This document shows, piece after piece, positions 1 to 5,333 of a stretch of 7,416 nucleotides of DNA. The position numbers and the translations under genes were made by a program. Positions within the stretch are counted from its first letter, which is position 1, and each line of letters starts with the position of its first letter. Below the pieces are notes generated by a model. That model had not been told where the DNA came from. It ran no database searches and saw only the letters and a list, made by a program, of their open reading frames with translations. This stretch comes from an uncultured Rhodospirillaceae bacterium (GTDB taxonomy: Bacteria > Pseudomonadota > Alphaproteobacteria > MPNO01), in contig CALGIA010000022.1 in assembly GCA_937916005.1 (NCBI GenBank), positions 1 through 7,416 of the forward strand, written 5' to 3'.

Positions 1-9
1 TTCTCCTGG
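1..9 (-). promoter_or_regulatory. Ribosome binding site of a minus-strand gene off the left edge
   Basis: Read on the minus strand, the first nine bases give CCAGGAGAA, with a strong AGGAG core at 7-3. A start codon would be expected a few bases beyond base 1, outside the window. Together with the promoter-like elements at 38-78 this indicates a minus-strand gene whose coding part is not seen. Its identity cannot be told from this window. Confidence 0.5.
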
Positions 10-16
10 ATGGGGA

Positions 17-36
17 ATCAATGATTGATAAATCAA
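17..36. repeat. Overlapping small palindromes near the predicted transcript start
   Basis: Two inverted repeats share one arm. ATCAAT-G-ATTGAT spans 17-29, and TTGAT-AA-ATCAA spans 25-36. The second has FNR-like half-sites but a 2-bp spacer instead of 4 bp, so it is not a standard FNR box. They lie at or just downstream of the predicted start of the left-going transcript and could form a leader hairpin or a second regulator site. Confidence 0.4.
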
Positions 37-37
37 C

Positions 38-43
38 AATATA
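38..43 (-). promoter_or_regulatory. Putative -10 element (TATATT) of the left-edge promoter
   Basis: Minus-strand TATATT lies in an AT-rich patch that contrasts with the GC-rich surroundings. It predicts transcription starting near base 30-31 and running left. The centre of the FNR/FixK box at 65-78 is then about 40.5 to 41.5 bases upstream, the standard position for class II FNR or FixK activation. The spacing is seen directly; promoter activity is inferred. Confidence 0.45.
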
Positions 44-64
44 TGATCCACCTTTTCAGGCGCA

Positions 65-78
65 TTGATCCAGATCAA
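65..78 (-). promoter_or_regulatory. Perfect FNR/FixK (Anr) box
   Basis: TTGATCCAGATCAA matches the FNR/Anr consensus TTGAT-N4-ATCAA at every defined base and is symmetric over six bases in each arm. It also fits the FixK consensus. It lies in the intergenic stretch past the 3' end of the endonuclease-family gene, so that gene is not its target. With a -10 element at 38-43 and a ribosome binding site at 1-9 on the minus strand, it most likely activates a gene to the left of the window under low oxygen. Confidence 0.75.
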
Positions 79-105
79 TCAGCCAGATCATACAGAAGAC
101 ATGAA

Positions 106-1101
106 TTACAGGTCGAATTCGGCGACCACGGGCGCGTGATAGGATTCCGGCGATTTCTGGACCAGGGCGTAGCCGGCCACCTCATCTTCCAGCGCCTCGT
201 TGTGGATTTCGGCGCCCGTGACATGGGCGGTCAGCGCGCGCGACGCCAGCAGATGATCGATCATGAGCTTCTGTCCCGCATGAAGAGTGGTAAACCGCAG
301 GGATTCCGGGACCGCTCTTTCCAGGGGGACCAATACCCTGCCGGCCAGGGCCCCGTTGCCGGTATCCTCTTCCTCGCCGCGCAATATGCGCAGCGGGATC
401 TCGCGCGCCTCGGCATTCATGTCGCCGCAGACCAGGATCAGCGCCTGGGGGTCGGAATCGAAGACCCGGTCAACGGCCATGCGGGTTTCCAGCGCCTGCC
501 CGGTGCGTTTCATGGCCGCCAGATAAAAACCTTCCGCCCAACCCGGCACGGTCTTCCAGACAAAGGGGGCTTCCTTCTGGCCCGGAATGAAGGCCGCCAG
601 CGGCGCCCGAAGATGCAGGTTGAACAGATGCAGCAATCTGTCATCGGGAAGCCGGACCGCCCCATGGAGCACCGGCCGGTCCCAGCGGATCCTGTGGCGC
701 GTATCATCGCGCGGTTCGGCGGTCGCCATGACTGTTTCAGGTGGTGGCGCCAGATCGTGCCAATATTGACGATGCCAGGCCAGGGGCAGGCGGCTGACGA
801 TCACCAGATTCTGGACATCCATGGGTCCATGGCCATCGGAACTCTCCGACGCGGCGCGATGGAATGTTTCGTACTCGGTTCCGGCGAGCAATTTGTCGAG
901 CGCCGAAAATATCCGTGGCTGAGGGCCGCCCGCGCCCCCGCCGCCCGCGGGCGGTCTTTGCGCATTGACCTCCTGCAGGCACAGGATGTCGGCGCGAAGT
1001 CGCACCAGCTGGGGCCGGAGGATTTCAATCCGATCCGCCAGGGTTGGTTCCAACCCCGCGCGGTCGTCAAGATTTTCCAGATTGAAGGAGGCGATTCTCA
1101 T
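106..1101 (-). CDS. Endonuclease/exonuclease/phosphatase (EEP) family protein
   Basis: A 331-residue protein of the metal-dependent EEP superfamily, which includes DNase I, exonuclease III and sphingomyelinase-like phosphodiesterases. The active-site series is visible in order: FNLEN with N7, LQEVN with E44, NLHLR with N161 and H163, GDMNAE with D227 and N229, IDH with D282 and H283, and a C-terminal histidine H322. The usual SDH before that last histidine reads S-Y-H here, so the aspartate that orients the general base is replaced by tyrosine. No signal peptide or membrane segment is seen, so the protein is probably cytoplasmic. A Gly/Pro/Ala-rich loop sits near residues 50-62. The start is chosen because MRIASFNLEN is the usual beginning of the fold; the ribosome binding site is weak. 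It is transcribed away from the FNT gene. The substrate (DNA, RNA, lipid or phosphoester) cannot be told. A long plus-strand reading frame over the same bases is a shadow. Confidence 0.87.
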   Translation of the reverse strand: MRIASFNLENLDDRAGLEPTLADRIEILRPQLVRLRADILCLQEVNAQRPPAGGGGAGGPQPRIFSALDKLLAGTEYETFHRAASESSDGHGPMDVQNLVIVSRLPLAWHRQYWHDLAPPPETVMATAEPRDDTRHRIRWDRPVLHGAVRLPDDRLLHLFNLHLRAPLAAFIPGQKEAPFVWKTVPGWAEGFYLAAMKRTGQALETRMAVDRVFDSDPQALILVCGDMNAEAREIPLRILRGEEEDTGNGALAGRVLVPLERAVPESLRFTTLHAGQKLMIDHLLASRALTAHVTGAEIHNEALEDEVAGYALVQKSPESYHAPVVAEFDL

Positions 1102-1147
1102 AACGACCCGATAAAGTTGCGTGACGATGCCCGGCGGCTGACACTAT

Positions 1148-1185
1148 AACTCATATAAGGCGCGCCAACTTATATAAGGCGCTCC
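1148..1185 (+). repeat. Two adjacent 19-bp direct repeats upstream of the FNT gene
   Basis: The units AACTCATATAAGGCGCGCC (1148-1166) and AACTTATATAAGGCGCTCC (1167-1185) abut exactly and match at 17 of 19 bases. Each contains TATAAG, which resembles a -10 element. The second unit ends 16 bp before the ATG of the FNT gene. They could be a duplicated promoter core or two regulator half-sites on about the same face of the helix. No FNR/FixK box is seen in this 100-bp intergenic region. Confidence 0.75.
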
Positions 1186-1189
1186 CCGT

Positions 1190-1193
1190 GGAG
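1190..1193 (+). promoter_or_regulatory. Ribosome binding site for the FNT channel gene
   Basis: GGAG lies eight bases before the ATG at 1202 and supports that start over other candidates. Confidence 0.6.
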
Positions 1194-1201
1194 AAAGACA
1201 T

Positions 1202-2017
1202 ATGGCCGTTGCCCCCGATCCCGTTCCCAATGTGAGAGATGCCTACTCTCCGAGCGAGATCGCGCACCGGGTCGAAACCTCCGGGGTGGGCAAGGCTCAA
1301 TTGTCCGTGCTTCAAACCCTTACGCTTGCGGTGCTCGCCGGCGCCTTCATCGCCTTTGGCGCCATGTTCTATGCTTTGGTCGTTACCAACCACGGCCTCG
1401 GGTATGGCATCGGCCGGACCCTTGGCGGGATCGCGTTTTCTCTCGGTCTGATCCTGGTGGTGGTCGCCGGGGCTGAGTTGTTCACGGGCAATAATCTGAT
1501 CGTCATGGCTTGGGCCGACCGAAAAATCACCGGCCCGGCGCTGCTGCGAAATTGGGGGCTGGTTTATGTGGGGAACTTCGCCGGGGCGGCGGCCACCGCG
1601 CTGATCGTTCACTGGTCGGGAACCCTTGATATGGCGGACGGCGCCCAGCGCGTTGCCGCAATACGGATCGCCGAGGCAAAAATGGCATTGCCGTTCGCCG
1701 AGGCATTCTTTCGCGGCCTGCTGTGCAATGTTTTAGTCTGCCTTGCGGTCTGGCTCAGCTTCGCCTCCCATACAGTGACGGGCAAAATCCTGGCGATCAT
1801 TTTCCCCATAACGGCTTTCGTCGCGCTCGGCTTCGAGCATTCGGTGGCCAATATGTATTTTCTGCCGATTGGCATTCTGTCGGGCCTGAACGGGGGAGCC
1901 GGCGCAATAATCAACGGCGTACTGTCGAATCTGGTCCCGGTAACGCTGGGCAATATCGTCGGCGGCAGCATGTTTGTCGCCCTGGTATATTGGATCATTT
2001 ACCTCAGGCATCGTTAG
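1202..2017 (+). CDS. Formate/nitrite transporter (FNT) family channel
   Basis: A 271-residue inner-membrane protein of the FocA/NirC (FNT) family, which forms pentameric channels for formate, nitrite or other small monovalent anions. The length is usual for the family (about 270-285). Family marks are visible: an N-terminal PSEI segment (17-20), AGAELFTGNN (89-98), FRGLLCNVLVCLAVW (170-184), GFEHSVANMYFLP (210-222) with the conserved pore histidine H213, and NLVPVTLGNIVGG (243-255). Six hydrophobic helices can be followed from about residue 36 to 267, and the C-terminal tail is very short. The sequence does not decide between formate (FocA) and nitrite (NirC) as substrate. A GGAG site precedes the ATG. 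The stop codon is two bases before the start of the hybrid kinase, so the two are almost certainly co-transcribed and probably translationally coupled. This suggests the channel and the sensor serve one response. Confidence 0.94.
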   Translation: MAVAPDPVPNVRDAYSPSEIAHRVETSGVGKAQLSVLQTLTLAVLAGAFIAFGAMFYALVVTNHGLGYGIGRTLGGIAFSLGLILVVVAGAELFTGNNLIVMAWADRKITGPALLRNWGLVYVGNFAGAAATALIVHWSGTLDMADGAQRVAAIRIAEAKMALPFAEAFFRGLLCNVLVCLAVWLSFASHTVTGKILAIIFPITAFVALGFEHSVANMYFLPIGILSGLNGGAGAIINGVLSNLVPVTLGNIVGGSMFVALVYWIIYLRHR

Positions 2018-2019
2018 GC

Positions 2020-3585
2020 ATGGCCATCGACGCGCAGGAATTCGACAGGCTCACACGGGACCTCCGGGAGTCCGAAAACCGTCTTGCCGAATTGATGAGT
2101 ATTCTGGTCGATGGCCTCATCATCATCGATCAGCATGGAATAGTCCGGAATTTCAATCCGGCGGCCGAGGTGATTTTTGGATATGAGGCGGCGGATGTGG
2201 TCGGCCGAAACATAAACATGCTGATGCCCGCCGATATCTCCGCCCGCCACGACCAGTATGTCGAAGCCTACCTGGAAACCGGCATTGCGAAAATCATCGG
2301 GATCGGGCGCGAGGTCACGGGCCTGAACCGTGACGGACGCGAATTCCCGATGGATCTGTCGGTTGCCGAGATGATGGTGGACGGCGCCCGCCATTTCGTT
2401 GGCGTTGTTCGCGATATAACCGAACGCAAGGAAATCGAATCCGAACTGCGCCAGGCCCATAAAATGGAAGCGCTGGGCCAATTGACCGGCGGCGTCGCGC
2501 ATGATTTCAACAATTTGCTCGCGGTCCTGATGATGGATCTGGAAATGCTGTCCGATTACACGACGGACGACGAAGAAGCGGCCGAACTGGTCGCCGAAGC
2601 GCGCGACGTCACCCAGGCCGGCGCAAATCTGACCCAGCGTCTTCTGGCCTTTTCCCGCCGCCAGTCGCTCCAGCCCAAGGTGGTCGACCTTAACGCGTTG
2701 ATTTCGAGCATTGCGACCCTGTTGCGCCGCACGCTCGGCGAAATGGTGGAGATTGATATTGTCGGACCGGGCGATGTGTGGACAACGCTGGTGGACCCCG
2801 GCCAGGTGGAAAACGCCATCTTGAATATGGCGCTCAATGCCCGTGACGCCATGCCGGGCGGTGGGCGGCTGACCATAGAAACCGCCAATAGGGTCATCCG
2901 TGGCGATGAGCCCACACTGCCGGCCGATTGCGGCCCTGGCGACTATGTGACGATCAGCATTGCCGATACCGGGTCCGGCATGACGCCCGACGTGGTCGAA
3001 CGGGCCTTTGATCCATTTTTTTCCACCAAGGAGGCGGGCGGTGGCAGCGGGCTTGGGCTGTCGATGGTTTATGGATTTGTGAAGCAGTCGGGCGGCAGCC
3101 TGAATATCACCAGCGAAATCGGCCAGGGGACCCAGATCAGCATCTACCTGCCCAGGGCGGCGCAGGCCGTGGCGCCGAACCCGGAAAAGGATGCTTCCAA
3201 GATGGCGCCCGGAAGCGAGACCGTTCTTCTGGTCGAAGATCATCCCCGGCTCCGCCGCCGCGCGCGTCAGGTTCTTCAGGGGTTGGGGTACCGGGTTGTG
3301 GAATCCGAGACCGGAGAGGCGGCATTGGCCCAGCTGTCGGCGCGCGACGATATCGATTTGCTGTTTACCGATATTGTCATGCCGGGGCCGCTCGATGGAA
3401 TTGCATTAGCCCAGGCCGCGCGGAAAATTTATCCCCGGCTCAAGGTGCTGTTTACCACCGGCTATGCCGAATATGCGGAAATCAGCGACGAGCTGCTGAA
3501 CCGGGATGGCGATTTGTTGCGCAAGCCTTATGCCCGGCGCGATCTTGCCACCACGATTCGCAACCCGCTCGACCGCCGTAACTAA
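2020..3585 (+). CDS. Hybrid histidine kinase with FixL-like haem PAS domain and C-terminal receiver
   Basis: A 521-residue sensor kinase with no membrane segment, so probably cytosolic. Domains in order: short coiled region (1-24), PAS (about 22-135, ending in VVRDITERK), HisKA with phosphoacceptor H161 in VAHDFNNLL, HATPase_c with the N box at N265/N269/N273, DTGSG (316-320) and GGGSGLGLS (340-348), then a receiver (401-515) with E406/D407, phosphorylated D451, T480 and K502. The PAS contains RHDQY and IIGIGRE. H77 and R97 align with the FixL proximal haem histidine and distal oxygen-contacting arginine at identical 20-residue spacing, suggesting oxygen or gas sensing. The ATG at 2020 is preferred over a longer in-frame start at 1723, because the extra 99 residues overlap the FNT gene out of frame and show no family similarity. 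It follows the FNT stop by 2 bp. The kinase is known by family; haem binding is inferred. Confidence 0.92.
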   Translation: MAIDAQEFDRLTRDLRESENRLAELMSILVDGLIIIDQHGIVRNFNPAAEVIFGYEAADVVGRNINMLMPADISARHDQYVEAYLETGIAKIIGIGREVTGLNRDGREFPMDLSVAEMMVDGARHFVGVVRDITERKEIESELRQAHKMEALGQLTGGVAHDFNNLLAVLMMDLEMLSDYTTDDEEAAELVAEARDVTQAGANLTQRLLAFSRRQSLQPKVVDLNALISSIATLLRRTLGEMVEIDIVGPGDVWTTLVDPGQVENAILNMALNARDAMPGGGRLTIETANRVIRGDEPTLPADCGPGDYVTISIADTGSGMTPDVVERAFDPFFSTKEAGGGSGLGLSMVYGFVKQSGGSLNITSEIGQGTQISIYLPRAAQAVAPNPEKDASKMAPGSETVLLVEDHPRLRRRARQVLQGLGYRVVESETGEAALAQLSARDDIDLLFTDIVMPGPLDGIALAQAARKIYPRLKVLFTTGYAEYAEISDELLNRDGDLLRKPYARRDLATTIRNPLDRRN

Positions 3586-3591
3586 TGGGCG

Positions 3592-4320
3592 CTATAGCCT
3601 GGTTATCGACGTTGCGAATATATATCCCGCGCTACGAACGGTTTTGATCAGCCGGGGCCGTTTCGGATCGTCTTCCAGCTTGCGGCGAAGATGGCTGATA
3701 TGAAGGTCGATGCTGCGGTCGAAAGGCTGCCAGTCGCGGCCCCCGACCTCGTCAAGCAACGTGTCCCGCGTCAAGGGGCGTTCCGGGTTGCGCACGAAGA
3801 CCCGCAACAGATTGAACTCCGCCGTGGTCAGGTGAACTTCCACGCCATCGGGCGATTGGAGTTCGCGGCGCTCAAGATCGAACCGCCAGCCGACGAATTC
3901 CACGCGATCCGGTTCCGCGTCGCTTGCTTGTTTGGCGGAGTTGGCCGGCCTGGTCCCACCCGTGCGCCGCAACACACTGCGTATGCGCGCCAGTAATTCC
4001 CGCAATTCAAATGGCTTGGAAATGTAATCATCGGCCCCCAGTTCGAGTCCGACAACCCTATCGACCGTGTCTCCCTTGCCCGTCAGGATGACCACGCCGG
4101 CGTCCGATGTCTGACGCAGGTAACTTGTCAGGCTGAGGCCGTCCTCGCCCGGCATCATGAGATCCAGGATGACCAGATCCGCGTCCTGCTCTTCCATGAT
4201 CTTGCGCAACTGACCGCCCCCGTCGGCGGCGCTGACGCGAAAACCTTCTTTTTCGAAGTATTTTTTCAGCCGGTTTCGCAGCGTCGCGTCGTCATCCACG
4301 ATAATCAAATGTTCCGGCAC
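3592..4320 (-). CDS. OmpR-family two-component response regulator
   Basis: A 242-residue DNA-binding response regulator. The receiver (about 4-118) has the acidic pair D10/D11, phosphoacceptor D53 in VILDLMMPG, switch T80 and K102 in SKPF. A linker (119-140) leads to a winged-helix Trans_reg_C domain (about 141-237), with DRSIDLHISHLRRKLEDDP as recognition helix and wing and a final TVRSAGYIF. GLELGADDYISKPFELREL resembles the TorR/OmpR branch, but the symbol cannot be assigned. The start is a GTG (complement of 4318-4320), supported by GGAG at 4330-4327. No dedicated kinase gene lies beside it. Its only kinase neighbour is the convergent hybrid kinase, whose stop codon is 6 bp away. Hybrid kinases usually pass phosphate through their own receiver, so pairing is possible but unproven. 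Direct repeats in its promoter region suggest autoregulation. Confidence 0.93.
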   Translation of the reverse strand: MPEHLIIVDDDATLRNRLKKYFEKEGFRVSAADGGGQLRKIMEEQDADLVILDLMMPGEDGLSLTSYLRQTSDAGVVILTGKGDTVDRVVGLELGADDYISKPFELRELLARIRSVLRRTGGTRPANSAKQASDAEPDRVEFVGWRFDLERRELQSPDGVEVHLTTAEFNLLRVFVRNPERPLTRDTLLDEVGGRDWQPFDRSIDLHISHLRRKLEDDPKRPRLIKTVRSAGYIFATSITRL

Positions 4321-4354
4321 AAAAGTCTCCAGCGGGGCTGATGCTCAACGCATC

Positions 4355-4374
4355 CTTACAAACATTTACAAATA
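4355..4374 (-). promoter_or_regulatory. Direct repeats of OmpR-type regulator site in the divergent promoter region
   Basis: Two adjacent 10-bp units, CTTACAAACA and TTTACAAATA on the plus strand, put TTACAAA at 4356-4362 and 4366-4372, one helical turn apart. On the minus strand this reads GTAAA-N5-GTAAG, close to the CpxR-type pattern and typical of tandem sites for OmpR-family dimers. A third TACAAA lies at 4400-4405. The site is 35 bp upstream of the response-regulator GTG, in the 168-bp gap shared with the Crp/Fnr gene. Autoregulation is an inference. I see no convincing -35/-10 pair for either gene here; an 8-bp palindrome ATCCGGAT lies at 4390-4397. Confidence 0.5.
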
Positions 4375-4476
4375 GACGCTTCCGCGCACATCCGGATCAT
4401 ACAAACGGAGTCTATCCTGATCATTAGCGACACACATAAATCCCGTTGCCCCGGGAGCCGATCCGAAAACCGTCGC

Positions 4477-4486
4477 GGAGGAGGGG
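4477..4486 (+). promoter_or_regulatory. Ribosome binding site for the Crp/Fnr-family gene
   Basis: The purine run GGAGGAGGGG ends two bases before the ATG at 4489. Its GGAGG part is about seven bases from the ATG, which strongly supports this start. Confidence 0.65.
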
Positions 4487-4488
4487 AT

Positions 4489-5271
4489 ATGCTATCAGTT
4501 TTACATAATTCACCAACCATAGCGAACCACCCGAAATTCATCGCGCGCGCGATCTCTGACGACCGTCTGCCGGTGGCGTCGGTGATAGAGGAAATCGCGA
4601 GCCAATATCGGACCATTCCCGCCGGGACGGATATCTATTCGGAAGGTGAGGCATCCGACGATTTGTACATGGTGGTCGAAGGATGGGTTTTTCAACATCA
4701 AATTCTGGAAGATGGCCGCCGTCAGATTCTTGATTTTGCCCTTCCCGGCTCGCTGCTTGGGTTTCAGCCTGATCGTGGCGCGGAAATGACCCATGCGGCC
4801 GAGGCGCTGACCCGCGCCACGGTGGCGGTCATACCGCGGGACCGCCTCGGCGAATTCCTGTCACGGGATCCGGAACTCGGATTGCGGGTGATTTCAGCGG
4901 CCGCCGGCGCGCTCAATACGGCCTATGAAAGCCTGACCGATGTGGGGCGGCGCACCGCGCGCGAGGCCGTGGCGCATCTCCTGCTGCGATTGTTCAGCCG
5001 CATCTGCGCGGCGGGCCCACAGGTGGCGGGAACGGCGATAAGCTTTCCTCTGACCCAGGAACATATCGGCGATGCGCTCGGGCTGACGGCGGTGCATGTT
5101 TGCCGCACATTGCGGTGCCTGCGCGAAAAAGGCGTTGTCCAGTTGACCAACGGCAAGCTGTCCGTTCTGGATCCCGGCGCGCTGGCCGAGATCGCGGGAT
5201 GCATGCCCGACGCCGAGGCGTCTTCGGGAACGCAAATTCCGTCACGGGAAAGAATGCGCCGCGTCGGATAA
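4489..5271 (+). CDS. Crp/Fnr-family transcriptional regulator without FNR iron-sulfur cysteines
   Basis: A 260-residue regulator. An N-terminal cyclic-nucleotide-binding-type beta barrel (about 35-125) includes IPAGTDIYSEGEASDDLYMVV and DGRRQILDFALPG. A dimer helix follows (about 128-150), then a winged HTH (about 155-228) with GRRTAREAVAHLLLRL and FPLTQEHIGDALGLTAVHVCRTL. There are no cysteines in the first 172 residues, so an FNR-type 4Fe-4S oxygen-sensing cluster is ruled out. The cAMP-contacting pattern of true Crp is not evident. In the recognition helix the FNR E-x-x-S-R residues read V-x-x-C-R, so a TTGAT-type operator is unlikely. Related alphaproteobacterial proteins, as I remember them, usually carry Asn where C205 stands here. 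Residues 240-260 form a polar, probably disordered tail. The gene is divergent from the response regulator and followed 62 bp later by the universal stress gene. Signal and targets are unknown. Confidence 0.91.
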   Translation: MLSVLHNSPTIANHPKFIARAISDDRLPVASVIEEIASQYRTIPAGTDIYSEGEASDDLYMVVEGWVFQHQILEDGRRQILDFALPGSLLGFQPDRGAEMTHAAEALTRATVAVIPRDRLGEFLSRDPELGLRVISAAAGALNTAYESLTDVGRRTAREAVAHLLLRLFSRICAAGPQVAGTAISFPLTQEHIGDALGLTAVHVCRTLRCLREKGVVQLTNGKLSVLDPGALAEIAGCMPDAEASSGTQIPSRERMRRVG

Positions 5272-5287
5272 ACCCTATCCAATTCAG

Positions 5288-5308
5288 GCCCGCGGCGGGA
5301 GCGCGGGC
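5288..5308 (+). other. GC-rich hairpin between the Crp/Fnr and universal stress genes
   Basis: GCCCGCG (5288-5294) and CGCGGGC (5302-5308) form a perfect 7-bp stem with a 7-base loop. The plus strand downstream is A-rich rather than T-rich, so this is not a standard intrinsic terminator. It may act in transcript processing or stability between the two genes, or be a chance product of high GC content. Confidence 0.35.
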
Positions 5309-5333
5309 GCCAGCAATTAAAAAGAGACAGAGA

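Noticed and set aside
25..1149. A 374-codon plus-strand reading frame
   Set aside because: It lies antisense to the EEP-family gene, whose catalytic motifs are all in the minus frame. The plus translation is rich in Arg, Gln and Gly with no recognisable domain, and it would begin inside the left-edge promoter.
1723..2019. N-terminal extension of the hybrid kinase to an upstream in-frame ATG
   Set aside because: The 99 extra residues overlap the conserved FNT gene in another frame and look like a shadow. The ATG at 2020 fits the start of the PAS kinase and the close gene spacing.
2014..3243. A 409-codon minus-strand reading frame opposite the kinase
   Set aside because: The opposite strand encodes a clear PAS-HisKA-HATPase-receiver protein. 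The minus translation has no recognised motif and is a typical GC-rich shadow.
5288..5320. Intrinsic terminator after the Crp/Fnr gene
   Set aside because: The stem is followed by A-rich, not T-rich, sequence on the plus strand, and there is no T-run after the stem on the minus strand either.
5100..5333. Longer start for the universal stress protein
   Set aside because: It would overlap the Crp/Fnr HTH region out of frame, and the added residues show no Usp similarity.
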